Origin: UBA4720 sp038227135
Lineage (GTDB): Bacteria > Gemmatimonadota > Gemmatimonadetes > Gemmatimonadales > Gemmatimonadaceae
Reading direction: 5' to 3'
DNA: 64,000 nt
Assembly: GCA_038227135.1 (NCBI GenBank)
Contig: JBBRQC010000009.1
Location: 1 to 64,000 of the forward strand
In this document: in pieces, positions 28,325-36,293 of the stretch
Numbering within the stretch: the first letter of the stretch is position 1
How the letters are laid out: every line of letters begins with the position of its first letter
The notes under the pieces: model-generated
What the model saw: the letters and a program-made list of their open reading frames with translations, nothing else
What the model was told of the DNA's origin: nothing
Databases searched by the model: none
Position numbers and translations under genes: made by a program

Positions 28325-29599
28325 TTAACCTTTTGCAAGAGTGCGACGTACCATCTCCAGAGCAGCCTGCGCCGAGCGCTGCCTTATTTCCGGGCGATCT
28401 CCGACAACATGGAAGCGGCGTGCCTTCGCGTCCGGGCCGTCTATCGCAATCCACACGAGCCCGACCGGCTTCTCCGGCGTGCCCCCTCCCGGTCCGGCGA
28501 TCCCCGTCACTGAAACCCCGACATCGGCGCCGGTTATCTTGCGCACACCCGCCGCCATCTGAAGCGCTGCTTCCTCGCTCACCGCGCCATAGCGTTCCAG
28601 ATCATCCGGGCGGACGCCGAGCAGCTGCTTCTTTATATCGTTGTGGTAGGCTATTACGCCCCCGACAAACACGTCGCTCGATCCGGGTATGCTCGTGATC
28701 CGCTCGCCCAGCATGCCGCCCGTGCAGCTCTCGGCAACGGCGAGCGTAAGCCTCAGAGCGCGACACCTCTCGAGGACAACTGCGGCGAGGTCGGCGTCGT
28801 CCTCTCCGTATGCGTACGCGTCCACTCTGCTCCGCAGTTTCACTACCGCTTGCTCGGCGAGCTCCTGGGCGCGTGCCGGAGGCATTCCCTTCGCGGTGAC
28901 GCGCAGATCAACACCGGCGACACCAGGCAAATAGGCAAGGGAAAGCGATCCGAGCTCCGACCCAGGACCGCCCAGGAAATCCCTACCCAGCAGCTCGGCG
29001 ATCGCTGATTCCGCGATGCCCGTTGTACGCAACGTGCGCGAGAGCACAATGCTCTCGACGCCTTTCATCCGTGTCTGAATCTCCGGCAACAGCTCTTCGG
29101 CCAGCATTCCGCGCATCTCTCGCGGCACGCCCGGCATCATCGCCACCCAGCGGCCAGCCTCGTCCTCCAACCAGATGCCGGGAGCGGTTCCATGACGATT
29201 GACCAGTATTCGCGCTCCCTCGGGGATTTCCGCCTGTATCCGGTTGGTCGAGGGAAAGGCGCTGTTGGGAAATCGGGTGCGCCAACGCTCCTCGAGCCTC
29301 GCGGCGATGGTCTCGTCGAGCTTCATCGCCCGACCGAAGATTCGAGCAATCACCGGCTTGGTCAGATCGTCGCTCGTTGGGCCGAGACCGCCGGTTGTGA
29401 TCACGGCTCCGGTCCGGTCGACCGCTTCCCGAACAGCGTGCGCAATCTTTTCGGCGTCGTCGCCGACAGTCGTGCGACGCACGATCTCGATTCCCGCCGC
29501 CGCCAGCACGCGCGAGATATGCGCCGCGTTTGTATCTATCGTGAAGCCGAGGAGGAGCTCGTCACCAATGGTGATCAGCTCGACCTGGCTGGCGGTCAA
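28325..29599 (-). CDS. cinA: CinA-family protein (competence/damage-inducible; NMN deamidase domain)
   Basis: 424 residues from a TTG overlapping the pgsA stop (TTGA); this start puts VELITIGDELLLGFTIDTN at the usual N-terminal position. The longer frame into pgsA is rejected. Domains: an N-terminal MoCF/COG1058 domain with TTGGLGPTSDDLT and MPGVPREM, and a C-terminal PncC-type amidohydrolase with AVAESCTGGMLGERIT, GGVIAYHNDIKKQLLGV and VTGIAGPGGGTPEKPVG. Full-length family members act in pyridine nucleotide salvage. In some species the gene is next to recA; here it lies between pgsA and grpE. Confidence 0.93.
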   Translation of the reverse strand: MTASQVELITIGDELLLGFTIDTNAAHISRVLAAAGIEIVRRTTVGDDAEKIAHAVREAVDRTGAVITTGGLGPTSDDLTKPVIARIFGRAMKLDETIAARLEERWRTRFPNSAFPSTNRIQAEIPEGARILVNRHGTAPGIWLEDEAGRWVAMMPGVPREMRGMLAEELLPEIQTRMKGVESIVLSRTLRTTGIAESAIAELLGRDFLGGPGSELGSLSLAYLPGVAGVDLRVTAKGMPPARAQELAEQAVVKLRSRVDAYAYGEDDADLAAVVLERCRALRLTLAVAESCTGGMLGERITSIPGSSDVFVGGVIAYHNDIKKQLLGVRPDDLERYGAVSEEAALQMAAGVRKITGADVGVSVTGIAGPGGGTPEKPVGLVWIAIDGPDAKARRFHVVGDRPEIRQRSAQAALEMVRRTLAKG

Positions 29600-30267
29600 C
29601 GGGCGAACACGCCGGCGTACCGCCGGAGATAGAGGCCGAGCGAATAGACTGTGAGAACCACTGAAGTGACCATCGTGACGGTGCCGACAATGCCGTTGAA
29701 ATAGGCGAAGGCGCGCCACTCGGGGGTGTTCCACCCATTACGGGCGGCAAGGGTCGCGGCGAAGAACCAGAAATAGGCCGACCCGACCCACACGGACTGA
29801 AACCCGGTCTTCCATTTGGCCGGGCCGATGGCGGAGATGACAACTCCACGACGCGCTGCCGCCTGGCGGAAAACCGTCATGAATATCTCGCGTCCGATCA
29901 CGAGTGCGACGACCCACCACGCGAGATAGACGGGACCGAACGGGGTGAGAAAGGGGAGGCGGCCAGCGTCCATGCTCTCCGCGCGCGTAGGAATGAAAGG
30001 ATCATTGGGTGGCGCCATCAGAACGAACATGGGAATCAACGTTGCGAACAGGAGCAGCTTGTCCGCCAGTGGGTCGAGCAGGCGTCCGAGATCGGTGATG
30101 AGATTGCGTGTCCGCGCCAGCATGCCATCGTAGTAGTCCGTAACTGCGGCGATGACGTACAGCACAAATGCAATGAGCCTCGCGCCGGGCGAGTTGATGA
30201 AGGGGAGTGCGGCGATGAAGGGCGCGGCGAGTATGCGGCCGGCCGTGATCGTGTTGGGAAGATTCAC
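29596..30267 (-). CDS. pgsA: CDP-diacylglycerol-glycerol-3-phosphate phosphatidyltransferase
   Basis: 223 residues with several membrane helices. The CDP-alcohol phosphotransferase motif is complete: DYYDGMLARTRNLITDLGRLLDPLADK (pattern DxxDGxxARxxxxxxxxGxxxDxxxD). The N-terminus MNLPNTITAGRILAAPFI is characteristic of PgsA. It makes phosphatidylglycerol phosphate at the inner membrane. An insert around residues 85-115 (NDPFIPTRAESMDAGRLPF) extends a loop. Overlaps cinA by 4 bases. Confidence 0.92.
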   Translation of the reverse strand: MNLPNTITAGRILAAPFIAALPFINSPGARLIAFVLYVIAAVTDYYDGMLARTRNLITDLGRLLDPLADKLLLFATLIPMFVLMAPPNDPFIPTRAESMDAGRLPFLTPFGPVYLAWWVVALVIGREIFMTVFRQAAARRGVVISAIGPAKWKTGFQSVWVGSAYFWFFAATLAARNGWNTPEWRAFAYFNGIVGTVTMVTSVVLTVYSLGLYLRRYAGVFAR

Positions 30268-30286
30268 CGGAGGCTCTCCACCCCCG

Positions 30287-30964
30287 CTAGGCGAGCGCCT
30301 TCAGCACCAGCTTGCTAACGGCCTTGAGCGTATCGAACACGCCATCTCCCTGCACGGCAATTGCCTCGAAATAGGGCGCGCGCTCGACCCACTCTCCGCC
30401 CGAATGCTGCTCGATCAGGTTCTCACCGGCGTGGTACGGATCGGGAGTGACGCGACGCTTGGTCGGCTCTTCCACTTCCCAGCCGGGATTGAGCGCCGCC
30501 TGCAGATCGTCGATCGGAGCGGCGTTCGGCAGGTCGCGCTTGTTGTACTGAATCACGAACGGCATCTGGGTGAGATCGTAGCCGTACTCCGACATGTTGT
30601 CGTAGAGATTCTGCATCGACTCGAGATTGGCTTCCATGCGCTCCGCCTGCGAGTCCCCGACGAAGACTATGCCATCCACGTTCTTGAGTATCAACTTCCG
30701 GCTGGCATTGTAATAGACCTGGCCAGGCACGGTATACAGGTGGAAGCGGGTCTTGAATCCGCGAATGGTTCCAAGATCGACGGGAAGAAAATCGAAGAAG
30801 AGCGTACGCTCTGTCTCGGTGGCCAGGGATATGAGCTTGCCGCGCGTCTCCGGCTTGACCTTGCCGTAGACGTGCTCGAGATTCGTGGTCTTGCCGCCCA
30901 GCCCGGGACCATAGTAAACGATCTTACAATTGATCTCGCGCGAGGCGTAGTTGATCATCGACAC
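30287..30964 (-). CDS. mglA: MglA-like polarity GTPase
   Basis: 225 residues. N-terminus INYASREINCKIVYYGPGLGGKTTN carries the P-loop GPGLGGKTT; FFDFLPVDLG and FHLYTVPGQVYYN are the MglA switch regions; VFVGDSQ and YNKRDLP (G4) follow. The start is GTG, with GAGGAAGAG five bases upstream; an ATG two codons later is possible. Known: MglA is the small Ras-like GTPase that sets front-rear polarity in Myxococcus and is controlled by the GAP MglB, encoded just upstream. An insert near residues 175-190 (EEPTKRRVTPDPYHAGEN) makes it about 30 residues longer than the myxobacterial protein. Confidence 0.93.
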   Translation of the reverse strand: MSMINYASREINCKIVYYGPGLGGKTTNLEHVYGKVKPETRGKLISLATETERTLFFDFLPVDLGTIRGFKTRFHLYTVPGQVYYNASRKLILKNVDGIVFVGDSQAERMEANLESMQNLYDNMSEYGYDLTQMPFVIQYNKRDLPNAAPIDDLQAALNPGWEVEEPTKRRVTPDPYHAGENLIEQHSGGEWVERAPYFEAIAVQGDGVFDTLKAVSKLVLKALA

Positions 30965-30976
30965 GCTAGCTCTTCC

Positions 30977-31465
30977 TCACCAGTTGAAGAGTTTGTCGAT
31001 CTCGTCATCCGCACCCTTGAGAAGTCTCGGGGGCGCGGCGCCGTTCCGACCGCGCGAAAATACGCGATCGACCAACAGCGTCAACTCTTCGATCTCGGCC
31101 TTCATTCTGAGCCGGACGAGACCGACAGTCGTGCGTGAATCGAAGATTATTACGAGAAGCAGCCGGCGAGCGACGTCGGCTACGTAGATGGATTCCTTTT
31201 CGCCCTGATGAAACAGGCTGGAGAAGTCGTTCTCTCCCACGAGTTTCGCGAGCTGGTCGTTGGCGCTGTAGTCGGCCGCCGTCAACGTCGCGAACGCGGT
31301 CGTGTCGAGTGAAAGTGGCTCACCTACTGTCGTGACGAGCTGTCCCGACCGATCGACGAGAAGCGCGCAACGGGAGTTGGTCTCGCCAAGAAAGCGCTTC
31401 AGCGAATCGGTGATCGCGGTGAAGTCGTCTTGCGTGAAGGACCAGTTTGCCGTGCCGGCCGTCAT
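30977..31465 (-). CDS. mglB: MglB-like roadblock/LC7 protein (GTPase activator)
   Basis: 162 residues. Roadblock/LC7 fold: FTAITDSLKRFLGETNSRCALLVDRSGQLVTTVG, TLTAADYSANDQLAKLVGE, and YVADVARRLLLVIIFDSRTTVGLVRLR. Known MglB proteins are dimeric GAPs for MglA. The C-terminal tail (about 135-162) ends DDEIDKLFNW, an acidic-aromatic motif that may contact the GTPase (inference). The mglA start lies 13 bases downstream. Confidence 0.9.
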   Translation of the reverse strand: MTAGTANWSFTQDDFTAITDSLKRFLGETNSRCALLVDRSGQLVTTVGEPLSLDTTAFATLTAADYSANDQLAKLVGENDFSSLFHQGEKESIYVADVARRLLLVIIFDSRTTVGLVRLRMKAEIEELTLLVDRVFSRGRNGAAPPRLLKGADDEIDKLFNW

Positions 31466-31475
31466 CGTGCTCCGG

Positions 31476-31745
31476 TCACAGAGTAGACTCCATGCTCTTG
31501 AGCATCCGCGCCCCGCGGCTGCGTAGAATCGCTCTCGGCTCCCACGCGATGTACTCGCGGAGCAGCTGTGCCGTGTTGACTGAAGGCCTGGCCCGCAGGT
31601 ATCCGAGCGCGGCGACGCGGCGAATCGGCGACCTGCTGAAAAGATTGCGGCGGTATTGGCGCTGCAGCCTGCTCCAGACGAGAGTGCCGGCAGCGACCCC
31701 CCCGATGAATCCCACGGCCACGAAGCTCGCGCGTTCCCTGCTCAT
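31476..31745 (-). CDS. small basic membrane-anchored protein of unknown function
   Basis: 89 residues, not recognised. One N-terminal hydrophobic segment with glycines (FVAVGFIGGVAAGTLVW) followed by a very basic cytoplasmic tail (SRLQRQYRRNLFSRSPIRR, and RARPSVNTAQLLREYI). The ATG overlaps the recR stop as ATGA, and mglB starts 10 bases downstream, so it is very likely a translated member of the operon. Membrane recruitment of MglA/MglB or of DNA-repair components is speculation. Confidence 0.75.
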   Translation of the reverse strand: MSRERASFVAVGFIGGVAAGTLVWSRLQRQYRRNLFSRSPIRRVAALGYLRARPSVNTAQLLREYIAWEPRAILRSRGARMLKSMESTL

Positions 31746-32332
31746 GACATGGATCTCCGCGCAGTCAATGCCTGCGCGATCGTCACGCCGTCGGCGTACT
31801 CGAGATCTCCACCGACGGGGAGCCCGCGCGCGATGCGCGAGACAGTGAGAGGATAGCGGGCGAGCTTTCGCTGGACGTACAGGGCGGTCGTCTCCCCTTC
31901 AATGCTAGGGTTGGTTGCAATTATCACTTCGCGGACGACTCCAGCCGACACTCGCGTCTCCAACTGTGGAATGGTGAGATCGTCCGGGCCGATGCCGTCG
32001 AGCGGCGACAGACGGCCACCCAGGACGTGATACATGCCCCGGAACTCGCCCGACCGCTCGATAGCTCCGATATCGGAGGCCTCCTCTACTGCGCAGATGA
32101 CTCCCGTATCCCTGCGCGCGTCACGGCAAATGGAGCACAAGTCCTCCTCCGTGAGGTTGAAGCACCGCGGGCACGGGCGCACCTTCTCGGCGAGCGTCTC
32201 CAGCGCGGTGGCAAGACGCTTGGACTGCTCCGGCGACTGCTTGAGCAGGTGGTAGGTCAGCCTGAGCGCGGTCTTCCGGCCGATGCCCGGCAGCTTTGAC
32301 AGCTCGGTCGCCAAATCGTCTATCGCTCCCAC
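31742..32332 (-). CDS. recR: recombination protein RecR
   Basis: 196 residues from a GTG one base after the ebfC stop; GTG at 32368, inside ebfC, would add 12 residues. The helix-hairpin-helix LPGIGRKTALRLTYHLL, the zinc motif CPRCFNLTEEDLCSIC and the Toprim domain VICAVEEASD...GRLSPLDGIGPDDL are all present, with EVIIATNPSIEGETTA at the Toprim C-terminal half and a conserved YADGVTIAQAL end. It acts with RecFO to load RecA on gaps. It neighbours dnaX and ebfC as in very many bacteria. Confidence 0.95.
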   Translation of the reverse strand: MGAIDDLATELSKLPGIGRKTALRLTYHLLKQSPEQSKRLATALETLAEKVRPCPRCFNLTEEDLCSICRDARRDTGVICAVEEASDIGAIERSGEFRGMYHVLGGRLSPLDGIGPDDLTIPQLETRVSAGVVREVIIATNPSIEGETTALYVQRKLARYPLTVSRIARGLPVGGDLEYADGVTIAQALTARRSMS

Positions 32333-32333
32333 G

Positions 32334-32651
32334 CTAAAACGGGAGCTTGAATGGGAGGTTGAGCCCACCAGTCAGCTTGCTCATCTCGCCCTTCGCTAGC
32401 TCGCTGGCTTTCTTCTGGGCCTCGTTCACGGCGACGAGGACCAGGTCCTCGAGCATCTCGACGTCCTTGGGATCCGCCATGCTCGGATCGATCTTGACGC
32501 GCGTAATCGTCCCCTTTCCGTCAGCCTCGACCGTCACCATGCCGCCACCAGCCGACGCACTGACCGTCTGCTTTTCCAACTCGGACTGCATTGACTGCAT
32601 GCGGGCCTGCATCTGCTGCGCCTGCTCGAAGATCTTGGAAAAATCAGCCAT
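32334..32651 (-). CDS. ebfC: YbaB/EbfC nucleoid-associated protein
   Basis: 105 residues. FSKIFEQAQQMQARMQSMQSELEKQ is the N-terminal helix, VTVEADGKGTITRVKIDPS the central sheet and EMLEDLVLVAVNEAQKKASEL the second helix of the YbaB fold. It is a small dimeric DNA-binding protein. The position between dnaX and recR is conserved across bacteria and supports the call. Confidence 0.95.
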   Translation of the reverse strand: MADFSKIFEQAQQMQARMQSMQSELEKQTVSASAGGGMVTVEADGKGTITRVKIDPSMADPKDVEMLEDLVLVAVNEAQKKASELAKGEMSKLTGGLNLPFKLPF

Positions 32652-32681
32652 CGTCCCGGTCTGTGAATGAGCTGCGTGAAG

Positions 32682-34169
32682 TCAGTCGAGAAGCTCGAGG
32701 TCCAACTCGTCGATCGCCGCTCCCAGCGCGGGATCCTTCTGCCGAAGCATACCAATACGCTCTTCCTTCAGCGCCTCGGGCGTCATACGGCTTCGGTTTG
32801 AATCCTGTGCCGTCGATTCCATTGCGCGCTTCATTTCGCTCAGCTGTCCCTCGTTTACCTGTGAGGGGGCCTTCGCAGGCATCTCCGGCGGCAGAGCGTT
32901 CGGCGTGGTTAGCTGGGGAGGGTAGCCCGGACGCGTAGCCGGCCTTTGCACCGTTCGCGCCACCGAAGCCTGCACGGGTTGCGCGCGCACCGAGCCGCTC
33001 CGCGTTTCTCCCCGCTCGCTGCTCGCCCCCGACTCGGCACCGAGCCCTTTGAGCAGATCCTCCAGCGTGACTGTCTTGTCGAGCAGCGCCATCCTGACGA
33101 GGAGCATTTCGATAAGTAGCTGCTGCTGACCGCTCTTTCTGAAATCCGGCTCGAGCGTGTTGACCGCGCTGACCATGCGCAGCAGGTCTCCTGCGGTGAA
33201 CAGATCCTTCCTTTCCCGCAGGGCGGCGGCGGCCGTAGCTGAGACTCCATCTGCCTTCCCGTTCAGTACCACGGCGAGCTGGGCACGCAGCATATCCGCG
33301 AATCCCGACAGGAACACGCCGAAGTCAACGCCCGAATCCGCGAGTCTCTTGACTGCAGCGAATATTTCTCCGGCGCGGTGCCCGGCGATGATGTCCAGGA
33401 TTGCCAGGAACTCGTCCTCGGGTACGAGGCCGAGCGCCTCTCTGACGCGCTCCGCGGTCACGGTACCTTCGCCGATGGAAATCACCTGGTCGGTGAGGCT
33501 GAGGGCGTCACGCATTGAGCCGTCGGCCGCGCGGGCGATCATCGCGAGGGCGTCATCAGCGACCTTCACTCCTTCGTTCTCGAGAACGGTCGTGAGGCGC
33601 TTCGTGATGTCACCGAGGCCGATCCGCTTGAGATCGAATCTCTGGAGCCGGCTGAGCACCGGCGCGGCAGCCTGGGCAATCTTCTGTGGCTCCGTAGTCG
33701 CAAACACGAAGACGACCCGCGGCGGCGGCTCCTCGAGGATCTTGAGCAGCGCATTCCATGCTTCGCGAGTCAGCATGTGCGCTTCGTCGACGATGTAGAC
33801 CTTGAACTGGTTGTCGCCCGAAGGAGCGTACATCGCTCTCTCCCGGAGATCTCGCGCGTCGTCAACGCCGCGGTTCGAGGCGGCGTCTATCTCGACCACG
33901 TCCAGGCTCGACGATCCGGCCCAGATGCGCTGACACGATACACACTTTCCGCACGGCTCCCCGTCCTCGCGCTTGTTCTCGCAGTTGAGCGCCATGGCGA
34001 GCACGCGCGCAAGGGTCGTCTTACCCACTCCTCGCGGACCGCACAGGAGATAACCGTGCGCGACTCTTCCTCTGGCGATGGCGCCGCGCAGCGTATTGGA
34101 CACGTGCGACTGGACGGCAACGTCAGCGAAGGTCTTTGGGCGGTATTTGCGGGCTAGTGCGAGAGACAT
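32682..34169 (-). CDS. dnaX: DNA polymerase III gamma/tau subunit DnaX
   Basis: 495 residues. Clamp-loader AAA+ core: ALARKYRPKTFADV, Walker A CGPRGVGKTTLA, zinc motif with cysteines in CENKREDGEPCGKCVSCQ, Walker B VYIVDEAHML, and LSRLQRFDLKRI where the arginine finger region occurs (Leu replaces the usual Cys of the SRC motif). Domain III lies at about 210-370. The C-terminal tail (about 380-495) is Pro/Ser-rich and short, so the product resembles gamma plus a truncated tau; no slippery A-AAA-AAG frame-shift site was noticed. First protein gene after the SRP RNA. Confidence 0.94.
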   Translation of the reverse strand: MSLALARKYRPKTFADVAVQSHVSNTLRGAIARGRVAHGYLLCGPRGVGKTTLARVLAMALNCENKREDGEPCGKCVSCQRIWAGSSSLDVVEIDAASNRGVDDARDLRERAMYAPSGDNQFKVYIVDEAHMLTREAWNALLKILEEPPPRVVFVFATTEPQKIAQAAAPVLSRLQRFDLKRIGLGDITKRLTTVLENEGVKVADDALAMIARAADGSMRDALSLTDQVISIGEGTVTAERVREALGLVPEDEFLAILDIIAGHRAGEIFAAVKRLADSGVDFGVFLSGFADMLRAQLAVVLNGKADGVSATAAAALRERKDLFTAGDLLRMVSAVNTLEPDFRKSGQQQLLIEMLLVRMALLDKTVTLEDLLKGLGAESGASSERGETRSGSVRAQPVQASVARTVQRPATRPGYPPQLTTPNALPPEMPAKAPSQVNEGQLSEMKRAMESTAQDSNRSRMTPEALKEERIGMLRQKDPALGAAIDELDLELLD

Positions 34170-34183
34170 TGCGAGGCGGGATT

Positions 34184-34283
34184 ACCCCAGGCCTGACGGA
34201 GCAACGAAAGACACCGCATGCCGCTGCTACCTTCGGGGTCCTGACGGAGTTAGCGGGCTTACGCCCTCCGGGACCTGGGGCAC
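34184..34283 (-). ncRNA. ffs: signal recognition particle RNA, small bacterial type
   Basis: On the minus strand the gene reads GGTGCCCCAGG at the 5' end and CCTGGGG at the 3' end, which pair to close the hairpin. The apical domain shows the conserved SRP core CGTCAGGACCCCGAAGGTAG followed by CAGCGG: the GTCAGG strand, the tetraloop-side CCGAAGG and the AGCAGC strand. The length of about 100 bases fits the 4.5S class without an Alu domain. Its place immediately upstream of dnaX is common in bacteria. A TATATTTC box ends 2-3 bases before the 5' end. Confidence 0.9.
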
Positions 34284-34285
34284 CA

Positions 34286-34293
34286 GAAATATA
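34286..34293 (-). promoter_or_regulatory. -7/-10 element of the SRP RNA gene
   Basis: Minus-strand TATATTTC directly precedes the inferred RNA 5' end. The position relative to a structured RNA, rather than to a start codon, makes this the best-anchored example of the TAnnTTTS box in the window. Confidence 0.5.
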
Positions 34294-34302
34294 TCACTGA
34301 GA

Positions 34303-34507
34303 ACTGCGGATTGCGGACCAAGTGCGCTGCGGACTGCTGACTGACTACGAATTGGGGGACTAACTGCGAATTGGGGGACTAACTGCGAATTGGGAGACCC
34401 CTGCGACCTGCGGGACCGGTCCGCACTCCGCACGGTCATCAATCCGGAGTTAGTCCCCCGATCGCAATTAGTCTGCAGTCCGCAGTGCCGTTGGTCCGAA
34501 ATCCAGT
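34303..34507. repeat. about 200-bp imperfect palindrome with 19-bp tandem repeats
   Basis: The left arm 34303-34365 (AACTGCGGATTGCGGACCAA, ...CTGCGGACTGCTGACT..., GGGGGACTAACT) and the right arm 34448-34507 read as near reverse complements of each other; for example 34448-34459 is exactly the complement of 34354-34365. The left side contains three tandem copies of a 19-bp unit (consensus TAACTGCGAATTGGGGGAC, 34342-34398). The centre has the self-complementary GGACCGGTCC at about 34413-34422. No open frame is supported. It lies between the small-lipoprotein terminator and ffs. Confidence 0.75.
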
Positions 34508-34526
34508 GTCCGAATCCACCGTCCGA

Positions 34527-34560
34527 AATAAAAAGCCCCGCCATTTCTGACGGGGCTTTC
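34527..34560 (-). terminator. rho-independent terminator of the small lipoprotein gene
   Basis: AAAGCCCCG, 9-base loop, CGGGGCTTT, with TTTTTATTT following on the minus strand. Placed 45 bases after the lipoprotein stop codon. Confidence 0.85.
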
Positions 34561-34604
34561 CTTTCCGGGCGAGTCGGAGGTGCTCTCGCCCAGTAAGTGA
34601 GGAG

Positions 34605-34835
34605 TTACCTCTTGATCTTCACCGTCGGGGTCTTGATCTTCGCAGAATCCATCTTGACCTTGGGGACCGCGACCGTTGTGGTCTCGGTTCCGACCTGCAC
34701 CGTCGGCGTGTGAATCGTATCCGTCTGCGTTCCAACTACCGGTTTCTCAATCTGATACTCTCCATCACCGGTCTTCTTGCAAGCGGAGATCGAGACGACG
34801 GCCATCACGGCCGCGACTGCTGCTAACTTGCGCAC
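34605..34835 (-). CDS. small lipoprotein with Val/Thr/Lys repeats
   Basis: 76 residues from GTG with GGAGGG six bases upstream; a longer frame has an unlikely N-terminus. Signal peptide LAAVAAVMAVVSISAC with lipobox Cys. The mature part (KKTGDGEYQIEKPVVGTQTD, then HTPTVQVG, VAVPKVKM, KIKTPTVKIKR) has short repeats of alternating Val/Thr/Lys, no predicted catalytic site, and a basic tail. The family is not recognised. TATTATTG on the minus strand at 34885-34892 may be its promoter; a strong terminator follows. Confidence 0.75.
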   Translation of the reverse strand: MRKLAAVAAVMAVVSISACKKTGDGEYQIEKPVVGTQTDTIHTPTVQVGTETTTVAVPKVKMDSAKIKTPTVKIKR

Positions 34836-34893
34836 GAGACGCCCTCCAAAAAGTGTGTTTGCCGGAAGACCCGGGCAACATCGCCAATAATAC

Positions 34894-35802
34894 TCAATCC
34901 TCGAACGCCTCGCGCTGCCTCTTACGCACACGCCGAAGCTCATACACCTGTGCCACTTCGCCGCCTATGATGAATAGGAAGGAGGCGTAGTAGACCCAGA
35001 TAACCACAATAACCAATGCAGCGACCGTGCCGCTGTAGAAGGACCCGGGGTTGAAGGAGTGTACGTAAGCCGAAAAAGCCCGCTTGGCCACCTCCAGCAT
35101 GACGGCCGTGAACATTGCGGCGGTTAGGGCGGTCTTCCAGCGGATTTTTCGGTGTGGCAAAAATTTGTATAAAGAGAAGAACATCATCGCGATGAAGGAG
35201 AAAGCGAGTATCTGGCCCAGGTTGTATTCCACCTGGCCCATGAGCTCCTTACGAACGCCCAGATCGGCCAGGACGAGCACGCCACGACTGGTGGCGATCG
35301 CCAAATAGGCGTTGAGGGCGGTGTAGGCGACCAGAAGGAGACTCGACACAAGCGTCATCTCAATGTCGAAGATCTTGCCGGCGATGATCCCGCGGTCGGC
35401 GTCAATGTCGAAGATCGTCGCAAGCACAGTGCGGAGAGATCCGAACAGGCGCGTGGAGAACCAGATAAATCCGATGGCGCTGTAGATCGAGAGAGACCCG
35501 CTCCGCTTGATGACTTCGTTGAGGATCGTCGCCGCTGGTCCGGAGTCACCGGGCGCGTGCGGAGGAAGAAACTTGTCGACGATCTGGAGCACTTCCGCGG
35601 AAGTCGTATCCGGCGACTGATTCAGGAGGTAGACGAGACCCGTCGCCAGAAGCAGGAAAAAGGGCACCGCGGCGAGCAGAATGTTGAAGGCGATTCCGCC
35701 GGCGAGAAAAAAGACGTTATCCTCGCCGCTGTTATCCCAGACTCGCTTCGCGTAGTCGCGAAGAAGCCAACCGAGCCGGGCCGGGAGCCCGCGCTCCGGC
35801 AC
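34894..35802 (-). CDS. YihY/UPF0761-family inner membrane protein
   Basis: 302 residues, about six membrane helices. Conserved features: FFLAGGIAFNILLAAVPFFLLL (helix 1), IYSAIGFIWFSTRLFGSLRTVLATIFDI, FSFIAMMFFSLYKFLPHRKIRWKTALTAA, and the last helix YSGTVAALVIVVIWVYYASFLFIIGGEV. These match the former RNase BN/BrkB family, whose function is unclear. The GTG start overlaps the ytxH-like stop by one base (TAGTG), indicating coupling. Confidence 0.9.
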   Translation of the reverse strand: MPERGLPARLGWLLRDYAKRVWDNSGEDNVFFLAGGIAFNILLAAVPFFLLLATGLVYLLNQSPDTTSAEVLQIVDKFLPPHAPGDSGPAATILNEVIKRSGSLSIYSAIGFIWFSTRLFGSLRTVLATIFDIDADRGIIAGKIFDIEMTLVSSLLLVAYTALNAYLAIATSRGVLVLADLGVRKELMGQVEYNLGQILAFSFIAMMFFSLYKFLPHRKIRWKTALTAAMFTAVMLEVAKRAFSAYVHSFNPGSFYSGTVAALVIVVIWVYYASFLFIIGGEVAQVYELRRVRKRQREAFED

Positions 35803-36227
35803 TAGCTGTCTTTGTACGCCGCTTTTCTCTCGGCGATGCGGTGCTCGAGCTCTCCGCGCGTCTGACGCGCCGCGGCGCGTCCCGCTTCGACTGCATTGGA
35901 CACCTGCCGCTTTTTGGCGTCGACCGCTTCGAACGTCGCGTCAATTCGCTCTTCGACGGAAGCGCGCACCTGGTTGAACTTGTCGGCGACTGTCCCGCTC
36001 ACATCCTCGACAAAACCCTGCGCCGCATCCTGGGCACGCCGAGCTCTTCGGGCAACCGCGCGCCGCGTCTCCTCACCGCTCTGCGGGGCGAGCAACAGCG
36101 CTACGCCGGCTCCGAGGGCAAGTCCGAGAAGCAGCGGACCGATTCCCGCACCAGCGTCGCCACGCTCGACTATGACGTACGGCCGCTCGAGATAAGGATC
36201 GTCCTCGTACCAATCGCGCTCGTCCAT
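35802..36227 (-). CDS. YtxH-domain small membrane protein
   Basis: 141 residues. An acidic N-terminus (DERDWYEDDPYLERP), one glycine-rich membrane segment ending with the YtxH-type LLAPQSGEETRR, then a long charged amphipathic helix rich in Ala/Arg/Glu (RRAQDAAQGFVEDVSGTVADK and following), probably coiled coil. YtxH-like proteins are stress-associated in Firmicutes; function here unknown. Gene overlaps yihY by one base and lies 65 bases downstream of the NtrC-family gene. Confidence 0.82.
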   Translation of the reverse strand: MDERDWYEDDPYLERPYVIVERGDAGAGIGPLLLGLALGAGVALLLAPQSGEETRRAVARRARRAQDAAQGFVEDVSGTVADKFNQVRASVEERIDATFEAVDAKKRQVSNAVEAGRAAARQTRGELEHRIAERKAAYKDS

Positions 36228-36293
36228 TCAACTCCTCCGCGGGTTAACCCGTCGACTGCGTCCGACGTCAGGATTCTGAGACGCTGTCGCGCC

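Noticed and set aside
32682..34169. Programmed frameshift for a separate gamma subunit in dnaX.
   Set aside because: No slippery A-AAA-AAG heptamer with a downstream hairpin was seen.
34181..34290. CRISPR-like or tRNA-like element upstream of dnaX.
   Set aside because: The conserved core with GTCAGG, CCGAAGG and AGCAGC plus closing helix identifies the SRP RNA instead.
34342..34398. Three 19-bp tandem units as a CRISPR array.
   Set aside because: The units are directly adjacent without spacers and form part of a palindrome.
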